Part shown: piece after piece, positions 1 through 12,375 of the stretch | How the letters are laid out: every line of letters begins with the position of its first letter | Numbering within the stretch: the stretch's first letter is position 1 | Source: Mytilus trossulus | Taxonomy: Eukaryota > Mollusca > Bivalvia > Mytilida > Mytilidae | DNA: 64,000 nucleotides | NCBI RefSeq assembly: GCF_036588685.1 | Contig: NC_086375.1 | Span: forward strand, 44,299,270-44,363,269 | Direction: 5' to 3' | Translations under genes and position numbers: made by a program | Notes under the pieces: model-generated | Seen by the model: only the letters and a program-made list of their open reading frames with translations | Told to the model about the DNA's origin: nothing | The model's database searches: none

Positions 1-254
1 TCACAGAAATTGTCACTCTTTAATAGATTCACAATTTCCCTTAAATTTAGAATGCAATTTCTAATTATATTTTTTTGCCTCACCAGTATTTAAATTGAAT
101 TTATCAGATGTATGACCATGCTTAACTTTTTTCTATCAATTTACCTTTCACTTTTACATTAAATTACAAGTTTACACACAGCAAAATAGAATTAAAATAT
201 TTTTTGGAAAAATGTTTTTATGTGCACAAAATTAATTTTACTGTCTTTTCACAG

Positions 255-3200
255 GTTCAAGTAATCTTCATGATATATACCTCCGACACTTTGATGATGA
301 CAGTAGTTCTGATGATGGTTCAGATATATCAGTAGATCACATTAGTCTCAACGAGAAAAGTTTAAGTGCAAGATCATCACGAGCAGGATTATCTACCCTT
401 GACGAGGTAAGGACATTGATTATAATGCAATATAGAACCTTTCTCAGCTAAGAATGACTCAAAACAAAACTGAGGTATAAGTCAATGAGAGCAGGCTGTT
501 CAAATATTTATTAAACTTGTCACATATGCCCATAAGGAAGATATAGGGTTAAAAGGCTTTTAGCCCTCCCTATCTACTCAAAGTTTAATTATTACCAGTC
601 AACCAAGCATCTTTTATAGTTGGACCATATAAAAGCCTGCTTCAGAAATATATTCTGATGACTGCATTTCATGCATGTAAATTTGGTTGAACCAATCAGA
701 AAGAGTTTTGCTGCTGTCTCAGGCTCTCTAATTTATTTGGTTTTTGCACAATTTTAAAAACTTGGAAACCATCCTCATTTCTATGGAATTTTAAAACATC
801 TGGATCGTCGACAAGTGCTGATACACACTTCAAACTGACCACATCTTAACTAATCACGAAATACTTTACTGAAACAATAAACTAAACACACGTATTACAA
901 AGTACACTTGTATAGGGCAAACTTAGATACACACTTTAAACAAACCACATCTAAATCTGTAATTCTGAAATACTTAACTAAAAGGACATTTAGAAAAGAT
1001 TCAATGTAATAATAAATAATAAACAATAACGAACATTAAGTTTTCTAAGAACAAATGTATTTCTCTGAAATGATGTTATGTTGTTTTCAAGCTCTTGTCC
1101 AAACAATCCTAACCCATATTTCAAAAGCAATAAAGATAAGAATCACTCCCACATACTGGCGGGGAATGATTTCCACAGCGTGGAACTTTTAGACAAATCT
1201 TGAAATAAATACCAGTTAAGTGTGTTACTTTAATTAAGACAGTAATATAATGTTCTGCCACTGTTACATAATATAAGGACAGCTGCTGAGAAATTTATCT
1301 TTTCAATGTCTGATATTTGATGAAGATTGCTAATTTGTGGTTAGAACTAGAACTTTGTTGCATGATTCATTTATAAAACAGGAGCAAATAAGTGAAAATG
1401 TTAAGTTCTGATAATTAGTTTTAATTGGTGCTAATCATAACTTTTATTTTTTATGTCAAAATAAAAATAGCAGCGTTTTGTCTGTCTGGTTTGATGATAT
1501 TTAAAAGAAAAGCAAAACATCAAATTATCTGTGAACAGTGTTGAGAATTCAGGTCATTGCATAAAGGCCAGGAGTCTGCTTGTTGGGCATCATTTTCCTT
1601 AGAAATTTAAAGTTGTCTGCAAGAGTCATTTTGAATGCAAGGCAACTTCAATCTTGACTTCCTAAAATTTAGATGGTGGCTTTGCATTAATAGAGGACTT
1701 GAAAGTTAAAAAGAAAGCATCTTAATTAAATAAAAACTAAGAACTAATAATTTCTTTGATAAGATTAAAGTAACTTAGTAATTTGGCATGCCATCAAATT
1801 TGATAAAATATTTAAAAAAAGACCTGATATATGTAAAGATACTGTGTTATCATGTAACATGTCTAAATTACTTCATAGTGAGATAGTGTCATTACTTACA
1901 TACTAACACCTTGTATCAGGTAATGTTAAAGTTCTAAGGTTGTGAAACCCGTGAAAAAAGAAAACAAAAGTTTGTTTAAACTTTTCTTGACGAAGTGAGT
2001 AAACCACCAATTGATCCCATAAGAATCTCGAAAGAGTTCCCCCTCCCATAAAAAAGCCAGTGGCAAGGACAAAGTTTTTATGGTACACAACATGTATATA
2101 CCTTTTCATTATTCTCTATTCATAGAAAAATATCCAATCCATTGTCTTCCAATTCTTCAAAGTTTATCTAATATTCCCTTTCCATTTCCCTTTATGTGTA
2201 TTATGTTTTTATATACAGAGTTAAGAATGAGTTTTCAAGTAGTTAGTAGACAGAAATAGAATTTTTATAAGGATATCCTTATTTCTAATAAAAGAAATAC
2301 AAAATTGAAACCTCAATCTAGGATCTAGAGCTGAATAAACTTTGTGCTGTACTTCATTCTGTGTAACATGTACACACTAACTTGGTCTTTAAATAGCTGC
2401 TGAATTGTTTAGACAAAAACTAAATCCAAGTGAAATAAATTAATGTATTTATGCAGTCTCCTTAGACCTGTTTTTCTCAGTGCAGTTGAGAATAAAGTAT
2501 TGGGAGTGTTCTTACAAGTGTTTTATATTGTGTCACACTGACAGATTGACAGCTGTTTTAGAACTTATTACTGGTTACATGTTTTAAAATGCTTCAAGTT
2601 TACAGTTGGAGTTCAAGGCTTTATCAGTTCATCTGAGTTTTTTGACAGAAAAAATAACATGTTGAGGTGTGGTACTCGTGTGATAAGGAAATACTAGTAT
2701 TTTAAGAAATAGGAGAAGGAACGAACTCAATTTCATAATTTTCCAGTGCTAAAAATTGGGAAAAGTTCCAGTGCAAAAATTTGGATATACTTTTACAATA
2801 TTGCGTTTTCTGGGAAAATACTTATTTATGTGTGTTTTCACAAAATTTTATAAACATTTAAACATGTACAAGATTATGCATGGATTTTATGAAAAGGAAG
2901 ATTTCTATCCAAAACATAAACATCCATCAAAAGTGAAAAAATCAAAGGTAAATATTAAACAAATGTGAAAATTAGAGAATTTTATATCTCAAGAGTTATT
3001 TCCTAATTTTTACAGGTTTTGCTGTATTGGAAACAAAATTGTCCTCTCATTAACCATGATAGCTCAAATGCTAAAATACTGGCAATATTCATTCTTTGAA
3101 TTTATTAATTTGTTGAGCTTGGAATACAAAGTATATTAAACGAAATGACAACAGTAACAATAGTAGTGACATGCATTTCATAATTTCATGATTAATTTCT

Positions 3201-6200
3201 TCTGTTAAAAGATTTAAAACTACACATATATAAAGTATTTTAAAATGTTTTAACCAATGTATAAGGTGAAGCTTTATCCTGTTTGAAGGGAGGTTCAGTT
3301 TTAAGTAATGCTGTCGCATGTGTATTTTAAGTAGTTTAAGTAGCGGTTGAAAGATTGGACTTTAGACCATTGAGGGTTTGAAAAAATACACGAATTATTA
3401 ACTTACGTGTTCTGATCGGAAACGAAACCTTTTGAAATATCAAGCCTCGTTTGATATAAATAGATGTATTTAGAAGAAAAACACAAATAAGTTGACTTGA
3501 ATATTAAACATTGTTGCTCAATTAATATGCCTCTAAATAGAACTGTAGTCTTTGTTTTGAGATTCAGTCACCATTATAGTATAGACAGATGTTTTGTTGA
3601 ATATTTTGGCAGGGTAAAAAAATCTTATAGTTATTTGACAGTCTTTTTTAAAACTTAGTAGCAAGACTGAAAAAATTATAACAGTGTGTTAGTTTTTAGG
3701 GAGGATTTAGAACAGGAAATTGTTCTTACCAATTTCTTACAGCATTAAGAGATGGTAAATGGTTAGAAGTATGCACTAATTTGTTTTTCCCATATCATAA
3801 TATGTAATGTTTGTTTCAACAGAATTGCACGTAAGCATGCTAGACGTTATGTCACAGAGCTACAACCAAGTGCTTTGTTCTACATGTTATTTTAACTGAG
3901 TAAAAACAAATTGCTGAGGAAAGGTGAAGGCATTTTATTTTGTTGTTTTCAATAATTAAAACTGTCTTATTTTTCAGATGCCAGAGAGTGAAAACCGTAC
4001 ATATGCTGAAGCATTATGGGACCACATTACAATGGACCAAGAAGAGTTGCCATTCCGTGCTGGTGATTTGTTAGAGATTATTGACATGAATGATAAAGAT
4101 TGGTGGTATGGTGCTTTAGATGATCACCAGGAAGGGTGGTTACCTGCTACCTTTGTTAGGGTAAGGTTTTAGAACTTTTGTTCCTTTATCCTATTCTTTA
4201 TCAATTAGAAGCATGGATACCCACTACCTTTGTTAGGGTAAGGTTTCAAAACTTTTCTTTCCTTTATCCTTTTCTTTATCAATTAAAAGCATGGATACCC
4301 TCTACCTTTGTAAGGGTAAGGTTTCATGTCTAACTCTTCTTTTCATTATAAACAACTATTTAAAAATAACTTTACAAAAGGAAATGTATTCAGATTAAGC
4401 CTCAACAAGTTTTGAAATTTTTTCTAGTCTTTAGTATTGATACCTCATAAAGCACCAAACAGTGTGATTAAAGCAATTTTCTTTCCTTTATCCTTTTCTT
4501 TATTAATAACTATATAAAAATAGCTGTTGAAAAAAATGTTTTCGGATTAACACTCATAAAGTTTCAAATTTTCTAGTCTTTAGTATTGATACCTCATAAA
4601 GCACTAAACAGTGTGAATACAGCACTTCCATATAATTTAGATTTGTACATGTATTGCATTTCATTTTTAATGTTATATTATTTGATTGATTACTACATTA
4701 ATTTTTTCAATCTCAAAACATTAAAACATATACTTATTGACACTTTTTTTTCAATAGTTACGTGTGAACCAAGACCATTTTGAGGAGGATTTTATTGGTC
4801 GCTTCTCTGAAATACCAGAACACACAAGTCCCAACCTTAGACGGATCAGTATGATTAATCCAGACCAAGGACGGATCAATGTCATCAATGAAATCTTACA
4901 AGCTGAACAAGACTATGTCAAACATATGAAAGATGTAGTAGAGGTGAGCCTTATTAGTTTTACGCACTCCATTTATTTTTAAGACATTTTTTCAGCTTTT
5001 TTTTAAAAAAAGTCTTGCTTTGCTCATTGATGAAGGCCGTACAGAGACCTATAGTTGTTAATTTCTGTGTCATTTGGTCTATTGTGAAGAATGGTCTCAT
5101 TGCCAATCATACCACTTTTTTTTTTTTTATATTTAATGGGTACAAATTTTAGGATATACTGTCAATTATGATTGCCCCAAATGCATTGTTTTGTAATGCG
5201 AAGTGAATCAAGCAAATGTTTGTAAACAAAGTTGCTCTTGGTTAATTTTATTGATGATTTTATTTGAACAGTAGGAAAATTACTTTAAAAAAGAAAGACT
5301 TTAATCTCACACATTTTTAAAAAATATTTGATTTTTCCTAATTTCAGGGTTATATTAGACATGCTCGTAAAAGAGTAGATATGTTTACAGAGGAAAAGAT
5401 ATCTGTGATATTTGGAAACATAGAGGAAATATTCAAATTTTCTACCCAATTTCTAGAGACTTTAGAAAGTGCCTATTGTAAAGAACAGCCTCAACAAAGT
5501 GAACTTGGAAAATGTTTTCTTAAATATGTAAGTATTTATACAAATATTAAGTAAAAGATTAAAAAATGGGACCCAAGATTTGTTTTTGATTTTTTAAAAT
5601 GGACATATTGCATTTCTTTTCACACAAATCATTGCTAATAATGAGTCCATTTCAATACATTTTTTTTAATAATAAAAATTACCTTATATTCTAAGTATGA
5701 AATACGACAATACAGTGTAATTTTGCTGATTTTCAAAATACTAATGAAAAAGCCTGGTAATTTGACTGATGGTTTGCTGAAATGTGAAATATAAAATATG
5801 AAAAAAGAGCAGAATTTAAGAATTGAAATTTGCCTAGTAGCATCAAATATTTTTAAGCAGGACCCCTAAACAACAATGATTTCTGTTTTTCAGAGCAAAG
5901 GATTTGAAATATATTCTGACTATTGCAACAATCATCCATCCGGCTCAGCTGAACTTAAAGATTTATACAGAAAACAAAAATACAGACATTTCTTTGAGGT
6001 AAGCAAAAGTAAAAATGATGTATAGCACAAACAAGTATGTTATGAAATGAATGTCAACCACCTAAGGAATTTTATATGGCATGCACATTTTATTTATTAC
6101 TGACAATTATTATTAAAATCACAACAAACTTTATATTTTAGAAGTAAATTGCATTTGAGATATTCTTATAATCAATACCAAACCTTATATTTCAGGCATG

Positions 6201-9200
6201 TCGTCTCTTACAAGAAATGATAGAAATCCCATTAGAAGGCTTCCTTTTAAATCCCGTCCAGAAAATCTGTAAATATCCACTACAGTTAGCAGAGCTTCTC
6301 AAATATACCCCTCAAACACATCCAGATTATGTAAATATACAGCAAGCTTTAGAAGCAATGAAAAAGATAGCTGCTCTTATCAATGAAAGAAAAAGAAAAA
6401 TGGAAAGTATTGAGAAACTAGCTAGGTGGCAGCATACTGTTGAAGATTGGCAGGTTAGTTTAGTCTATGTCAGTCTGTGTTAATGTCGCTTTTTTGTATT
6501 AATATTATGTTATGACAGTCAGCCTTATTAATGGAGAAAACGTTAATGTTTATGATAAAATTCAACCAGTGAAAAACTGACAATCACTCACTATCTGTTA
6601 GATTATGTACACTTGTAAATATTGCAAAATGTCTGGACATTGAAATACTATGCTAACTATGAAGTAAAGGGCTACAATCATACGTATGTGTGAGTAGATA
6701 ACTGGAACTCATATTGTCTTTTTTACAGTCTATAACACATATTTTTGTGATCAGTTGAAAGATATCCAACAGGATAAATACTTGGATGTTAACTAAATTA
6801 AATTTGTTTTTTGCTTACTGCACTTCCTGCTTAAAAGATTGATTTTAAAATGTTACATAAACTTATAGGATGTTGGCATTTTAAAATCTAGATAAGGTAA
6901 ACAAAAACTTGTTTTGAAAATTTCGATACATTTTTTAAAAGGGAAGTTAATATAGGTTACATATGTAGATAAAAGAATGATAACATCATCCTTTATGAAA
7001 AATGATACATCATCATATATATGCAAATATGAATGAAGGAAGTAACTTTAAGTGCATAACATATAAAATATAAACATACATTTGATATGAACACATTCGC
7101 TTGTTGTTAAGATTCCCTGACGATTTGCTGAGTTGCGACATTTATATTATTTCAAAGTGTGTCCTTTAGAATTACTTATTAGCAAAAGAAAATTATACAG
7201 ATCTATTATAAGTGTAATTTATCAATGGTTTAGATACAAACAAAATAATACACTATAATAGTTTATAAATGTGCAGTACTTGGTGTTATTTTTGTCATTT
7301 CAATATATGTTAATTTACCTACCTACTTGTAAATAAAGTTAACAATCTTTTTATTTTTTATTTGTAAACTTTTTAACACTTCCTGAAAGTTTTAACAAGT
7401 TAATGTTTTGTATCTTCAGGGTAAAGATTTATTAGAAAGGAGTTCTGAGTTAATATACTCATCAGAAATCAACAAAATCAACTCTGCAGGCTGGTCACAA
7501 GAAAGATGGTTTTACTTGTTTGATCACCAACTTGTTTATTGTAAAAAGGTAAGTAATCATGATTTAGAGGGAAGAGATTTTTAATAGGGTTAAAAAGCAC
7601 CTAAGTTTAAATTTGAAGGAGATAAATGAAAATATAATTTAAATTTTTTACTAAAACTAGTAGAAAATATAAATGTTCTATTCCATTATTCAAAATTTTG
7701 TTATTCATCAGGTCAAAAACTGTTGTTTCTGTGAAGCATCTATTTTGAGGTTATTTTTCTTGCACATATCTTCCTGCATTCAAGGGGAAATAACCCTTTT
7801 AAGCTAAAATTTTCAAGAAGTTGTGGAAAACTTTCATCAGTGAAACAAGCAGACATATTTAACGAAAGAATTTGGAAATGATAGAAAAGAAGTTGATGCA
7901 TGTCAGAAAAAATGGCTGATAAAAAAAATGAAGGACATAACAAATTTAAAATATATGTAATCAATAGTACTTTTATTGTGGTTCTTCATCTGCACAGTTT
8001 CTAAAAGGTTGTCATTTTCTTAAGTATGTTTAAAGTTGCTTGTATCTAATGTAATTCATTATTTATTTTAAGGATTTGTTAAAGAGGAATGGTTTTAGTT
8101 ATAAAGGCAGAATAGATACTGATGAATGTGATATTATAGATATTGAAGATGGAAAAGGTACGACACTGAATTCTAAATTTTAATTCTGATTTGATTATTG
8201 GAATATATTTTTTAGTTACAAACCTGAAGATTCTTGCATGCATTTACTGCAAAAATAGTTGATATGACCCAAATTATCATACACATCTGGATGTTGTTGT
8301 ATTTTATTCAAAAAGAGATATTTAAACACTGATGATTACCAGTATAGCTATGGCTAAATAAAATATATACTCTATCAAACTAATTCAGATACACAAATTA
8401 TGAAAAAAGAATGAAACTATACAAAAGTTCATAATGAATCATGCATTGGGGTAATGATTGTTTGCAATGTTCATAATTACTTCTCAACAGTAAATCTGCA
8501 TTCATTTAATCTATTTACATTAACTCATCATCGTAATGTTTAAAGAAAATAGAGAATGTTTGATTTCTACAAATAAGTAGTTTTCTTCATTAATCCTGAA
8601 GTAAACAATAAATGTTAAAAAGCCGTTCAATCGTTCTGATACAATCAAAATAGACAAAATCAACAAAAAATCTTATTACTGTTTTATTTAAATTGAGTAT
8701 TGCATAATAGTTTTTACATTAAATGTTATTTTATTTATCAGATGTGCAGTATAATGTAACAGTAAAAAATGCTTGGAAGATTCACGAGGTAGATAAAGAT
8801 AAGTGGTATTTATTGTATGCAAAATCACCAGCTGAGAAACAAAGATGGATAAAAGCATTCCAGAAAGAAAGGGAAAGAGTTAGAGAGGACCAAGAAAATA
8901 GTAAGTTTTGATAAAAAAGAAAAATTGATTGGGCTATAAATGCATCATTTCCTTCAGAAAAAAACAAAACTGAAGTCATTTATGTGGGTTGATTCAGGCA
9001 TTGAATCCTAACTTGCCCATGGACATGGACATTTTAAGTGGTTACATGAGACAATCTATTTCAGTGAACAATATTGATTTCAGTACTTAACAACTGTTGT
9101 ATTGGTTTAAAAAAAAAAAAATTAAGTGACCTTGTGCAGGGAAGAAAAAAATGTAAACATGATATTTATGGTTTGGTTTGAAAGTTTTCCTGAATCAGCA

Positions 9201-10211
9201 ATATTCTCTAAAAGTACACCATCATACTTGTCACATATTAGAATGATCTTCCTGACATCTACAGACTTATCTAGTCTTTGATCTTCGACATCATGCTGAC
9301 TGCATAGATTGATGGGAATTTTGTTGTTTTTAAACATAAAAATAAAAACTAAGATTAGATTATTTTTCTCAAAAAATTATGGCTAAGATGATTTGTTACA
9401 GAGATTATTTCTTATACCTCTTATGAGCAGATACTAAAGTATAAGGAGGCTTTGATACATAGATATATTTGATCATCTGAACAACTTCTATATGACTGTT
9501 TCTTATTTACATATTTTATTTTTCAGATTTTATGCCAGACCATTGGAAAAATAAAATATTAAACAGAATAAAGGCTTCTCAGGGTAAGTTTCATAAATTG
9601 GAAGTCTATGGATTATTTTATTGATAAATAGGGTGTTTTGTTGATGTCAGAATATTTACTTGCAACTACCTTTACTCAGATAAGATGCCTTTTTGACAAC
9701 TGTTAGAGTCTGATTGGAAATAGCTATTGCAACTAAAACAGGATATCTTTGTCAAAAGAAGTTGTTAATTTTTTTTGTTTATTTTGAAATTCAAAGAGCT
9801 ATCATTATAAAAGGTTATCCAGAAATTTTGATATCTAACCAAGTACACATTATCAATAAGCTACTTTAGTATGGTGACTTTGGCAAACCACATAATCAAA
9901 TATCAGTTTAAACTTTTTTCACAGACTACAAAAATGGTTACTCATGAAAATGAATGAATCTATACAGAACATTGTTTTGTAATATGTAACACTATTCACT
10001 GAATTCTTTTAGAGAACTTATTTGTTACTTATTAGAAATCTCTCCTTTTGTAGAAAAACAGAACTCCAGAACACAGTCTGAAATACAATACAAACAGGAG
10101 TTTATTAGAGGAATTCCATCTCACGCTACTCTCCCTAGATCCTACAGTAAAAAACAAACTAAAAGACGAGGATGGTTCCCATTCGGTGGGAAGCAGAAAG
10201 CAAAATCTTGA
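255..10211 (+). CDS. ARHGEF4/SPATA13-like: Rho guanine nucleotide exchange factor, Asef/SPATA13/collybistin family (3' part, 11 exons)
   Basis: Eleven exons join in one frame to give 549 residues and a stop: 255-406, 3978-4160, 4758-4943, 5348-5527, 5894-5998, 6196-6453, 7420-7548, 8073-8157, 8742-8900, 9527-9583 and 10054-10211. All have AG/GT borders. The first exon begins mid-codon, so the gene starts upstream of the window. Order in the product is an acidic Ser-rich stretch (1-50), an SH3 domain (about 61-113, with ALWDH, DWWYG and GWLPATFVR), a DH domain (about 145-335, with [23 protein letters not shown] and [20 protein letters not shown]) and a PH domain (about 365-475, with [14 protein letters not shown] and the terminal Trp helix). 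It ends in a basic tail with RRGWFPFGG. The family catalyses GDP/GTP exchange on Rac/Cdc42-type GTPases at membranes and the cytoskeleton. The FVRLRVNQ and AEALWDH wording is closest to Asef/SPATA13 as I remember them. ARHGEF9 is the alternative. Confidence 0.93.
407..3977 (+). other. Long intron of the RhoGEF gene
   Basis: This 3.6-kb interval separates the acidic N-terminal exon from the SH3 exon. I see no coding exon, recognisable transposon or RNA gene in it, only AT-rich sequence. The exon after it opens with ATG immediately behind the AG, so an internal promoter here giving a short SH3-first isoform is possible but not shown. Confidence 0.5.
4147..4322 (+). repeat. Tandem triplication (77-78 bp) carrying the exon 2 splice donor
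   Basis: A unit that includes the end of the SH3 exon and its 5' splice site is repeated three times. CTACCTTTGT(T/A)AGG followed by GTAAGG occurs with donors at 4161, 4238 and 4316. The linkers (cctttatcc...ctttatcaatta) are also repeated. Only the first donor keeps the reading frame. Confidence 0.9.
4347..4625 (+). repeat. Second local tandem duplication (about 149-bp period)
   Basis: TTTCTAGTCTTTAGTATTGA and the following TACCTCATAAAGCAC sequence appear at 4421 and again at 4570, with similar flanks, in the same RhoGEF intron. Confidence 0.75.
5010..5142 (-). repeat. Short dispersed repeat, GTGGTATGATTGCC family (reverse copy)
   Basis: It reads 'gctttgctcattgatgaagg ... tctcattgccaatcatacca' followed by a T-run. 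The same sequence recurs at 18332, 46700, 48722, 52355, 54340 and 63328 in either orientation. It lies in the intron after the 4758-4943 exon. Confidence 0.75.
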
Positions 10212-10790
10212 TCACGATAGATCTCTTTCTATGGATGATTAATCAGAATCATGATTCACTATATGGATTATGAATAAGTTCAGCTGACAACACAGATCAG
10301 ATAATTGAACAGGACTGGTATGATGGAGAATGGGATCAAAGGGAGATAATCAAACAATATACAGTGATCAATGCAAACAATGTGTGATAGAACACGATTT
10401 ACAACATACTTTATTGTTTTAAGATCTGATACCTCTGTTTTTTCCAAAACCAAATACTAACAAAGTATTTTCTAACAATTTATAGTATATAATGATGATA
10501 ATTTTCTTTAATGATATGCCACATTTCATATGGTGCTCTTGATATATTCGTCATCAATCATAATTCCATTTCATGAAATGTTATCATCAAAGTGCTAATT
10601 CATGTCAGAAATCAAATAATTGTAGAATTAATTTATTGTTGTATATGACCAAGTCATGCTATTTTTTTGTCAGTGTTATAAATTATGTCTTTGTGAAGTC
10701 ATTAATACTTTTTGTGTATCTAATTGACTCCAAGAGTAAATTTTGTATAATTATTCTATGAATGAAAATAAAAAGTAGATAGATACTTCA
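10212..10790 (+). other. RhoGEF 3' UTR with a candidate poly(A) signal
   Basis: Sequence after the TGA stop at 10209-10211 is non-coding and AT-rich. An AATAAA at 10767-10772 is the first convincing polyadenylation signal; the true end is unknown. From here to about 12370 I see no gene or named repeat. An open frame at 11888-12280 looks fortuitous. Confidence 0.5.
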
Positions 10791-12375
10791 TCATTTTCGC
10801 TCATTTTCGAATTCATTTTCATTTTAGAGTTGAAGTTTTATCCTCTTTTATTTTTGTACTTCATTTTACTGTGCCATTAGAGTTTAAAGGAAAATTTTAA
10901 TTGTCTTATTTTACTGTAAAATAAGCTTTTGATTGTAATCCTTTATTTAAATGTGTAGCCTTTGACCAAACTGATAATATTTCTTGCTATCAAACCTAAG
11001 TTAAAAATATTTCAAACTGTTCAATACACAAGATTATACACATTAGAAATTCCAAATGAGTGAGAATGTCTCCCTGGCACATTCTATCTATCTTGTAGTT
11101 CATTAACATTGTGATCTCATATTCATTTATTTCCATATATTTGCTCATGATAATTGCATTGCACAGGTTGAGGAAGAAAGTTTGAAAAATTAGATCATCC
11201 AATTTTCAATTCATTTCAGTAATAAAAAATTGAAAAGTCAGTTTGTCATTTGAAATATTGCTCCTACAAAGGAAACAATAATCTTTGTTATGGAAGTAAA
11301 ACTAATAAAACTGAAACATTTTTTAAGTCTCAGCCTGTACAAAATTAATAAGTTATAACTCTAGTCTTGAGTTCAAGTTTTATGTGATTAATTATATTTG
11401 TAAATTTTTAGAGCTTTGTATATATAATGAATTAGTGCTTTGTAGTGACCCTGAGATTGACTCTCAATAGAAAGTTAAAGCGAGTATATTATATTTGAAG
11501 ATGTATAGAATTGATTGATAGACATATTATATATTACTGCTGTTAATAGGCAGAAGCAAGATAGAAAATGTAATGAAAGAAAAGTAAAAAATCACAAAAT
11601 TTATACTGTGTTCTTATTCATGTTTAGACCTCTTGTTAGTAAGATTGTTGCATGGGTATGTTTGTGTATTCTTCTTTCCACACCTGGTACCTGAAACTCC
11701 TAAAGGTTCTGACTGGATTTACTTATACAACAATGAAACATTGTCCCTCACTCAGTCCATCAGTCTGAAAGACCTTGGTTAGACACTTTTCTTGATTCCT
11801 TTGAAAGGGAATGATTTTGATTTGTTGTACAGCTTGATAAAGTTGTAATAGTGTCATCAATTTTAAATTCTGCAGTACAGCCACTTATTGGCAAATAATT
11901 TGTTAGTTGACAACACTAATAGAAAAAGGAAAATTTTCAACGAAGCTTTCTTGGCATCAATGGAAGAGGATGATCAGTTATGCTTCAGTATACATGTTAC
12001 CTTCATCAATTGCATAAGTTATGCAGAATCAGACCTGATACATGTATTGGTCTTTTTTCCAAAGGATAGCATGAATTCAAAAACATCTGCACACTTAATT
12101 AAAGGTTGCATTTTTTTTTATCTACAAATGTATTGCTCCATAACGAATACCTGGATTTTCAGTTATGGAGAGGGTGTTAGCTCTGCTCAAGTTTATTCTA
12201 CAGCATCTTTAGTGGAAGAGTGTTCAAGAAACTTTACCTTAATTGCAGGAGGTTTATGGTTTGATCCAAGACAAGATTAAACAACAGACTTTCTTATTGG
12301 TATTTGCTGCATCTCTACTAAGCAGATGACATTTATGAATTAGAGAAAAGACTGGTTAGCTTGGAGTTACAACAA

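Noticed and set aside
11888-12280. 130-codon plus-strand open frame downstream of the RhoGEF gene
   Set aside because: No recognisable motif, low-complexity hydrophobic text and no splice context; probably chance in AT-rich DNA, although I cannot exclude a lineage-specific gene.
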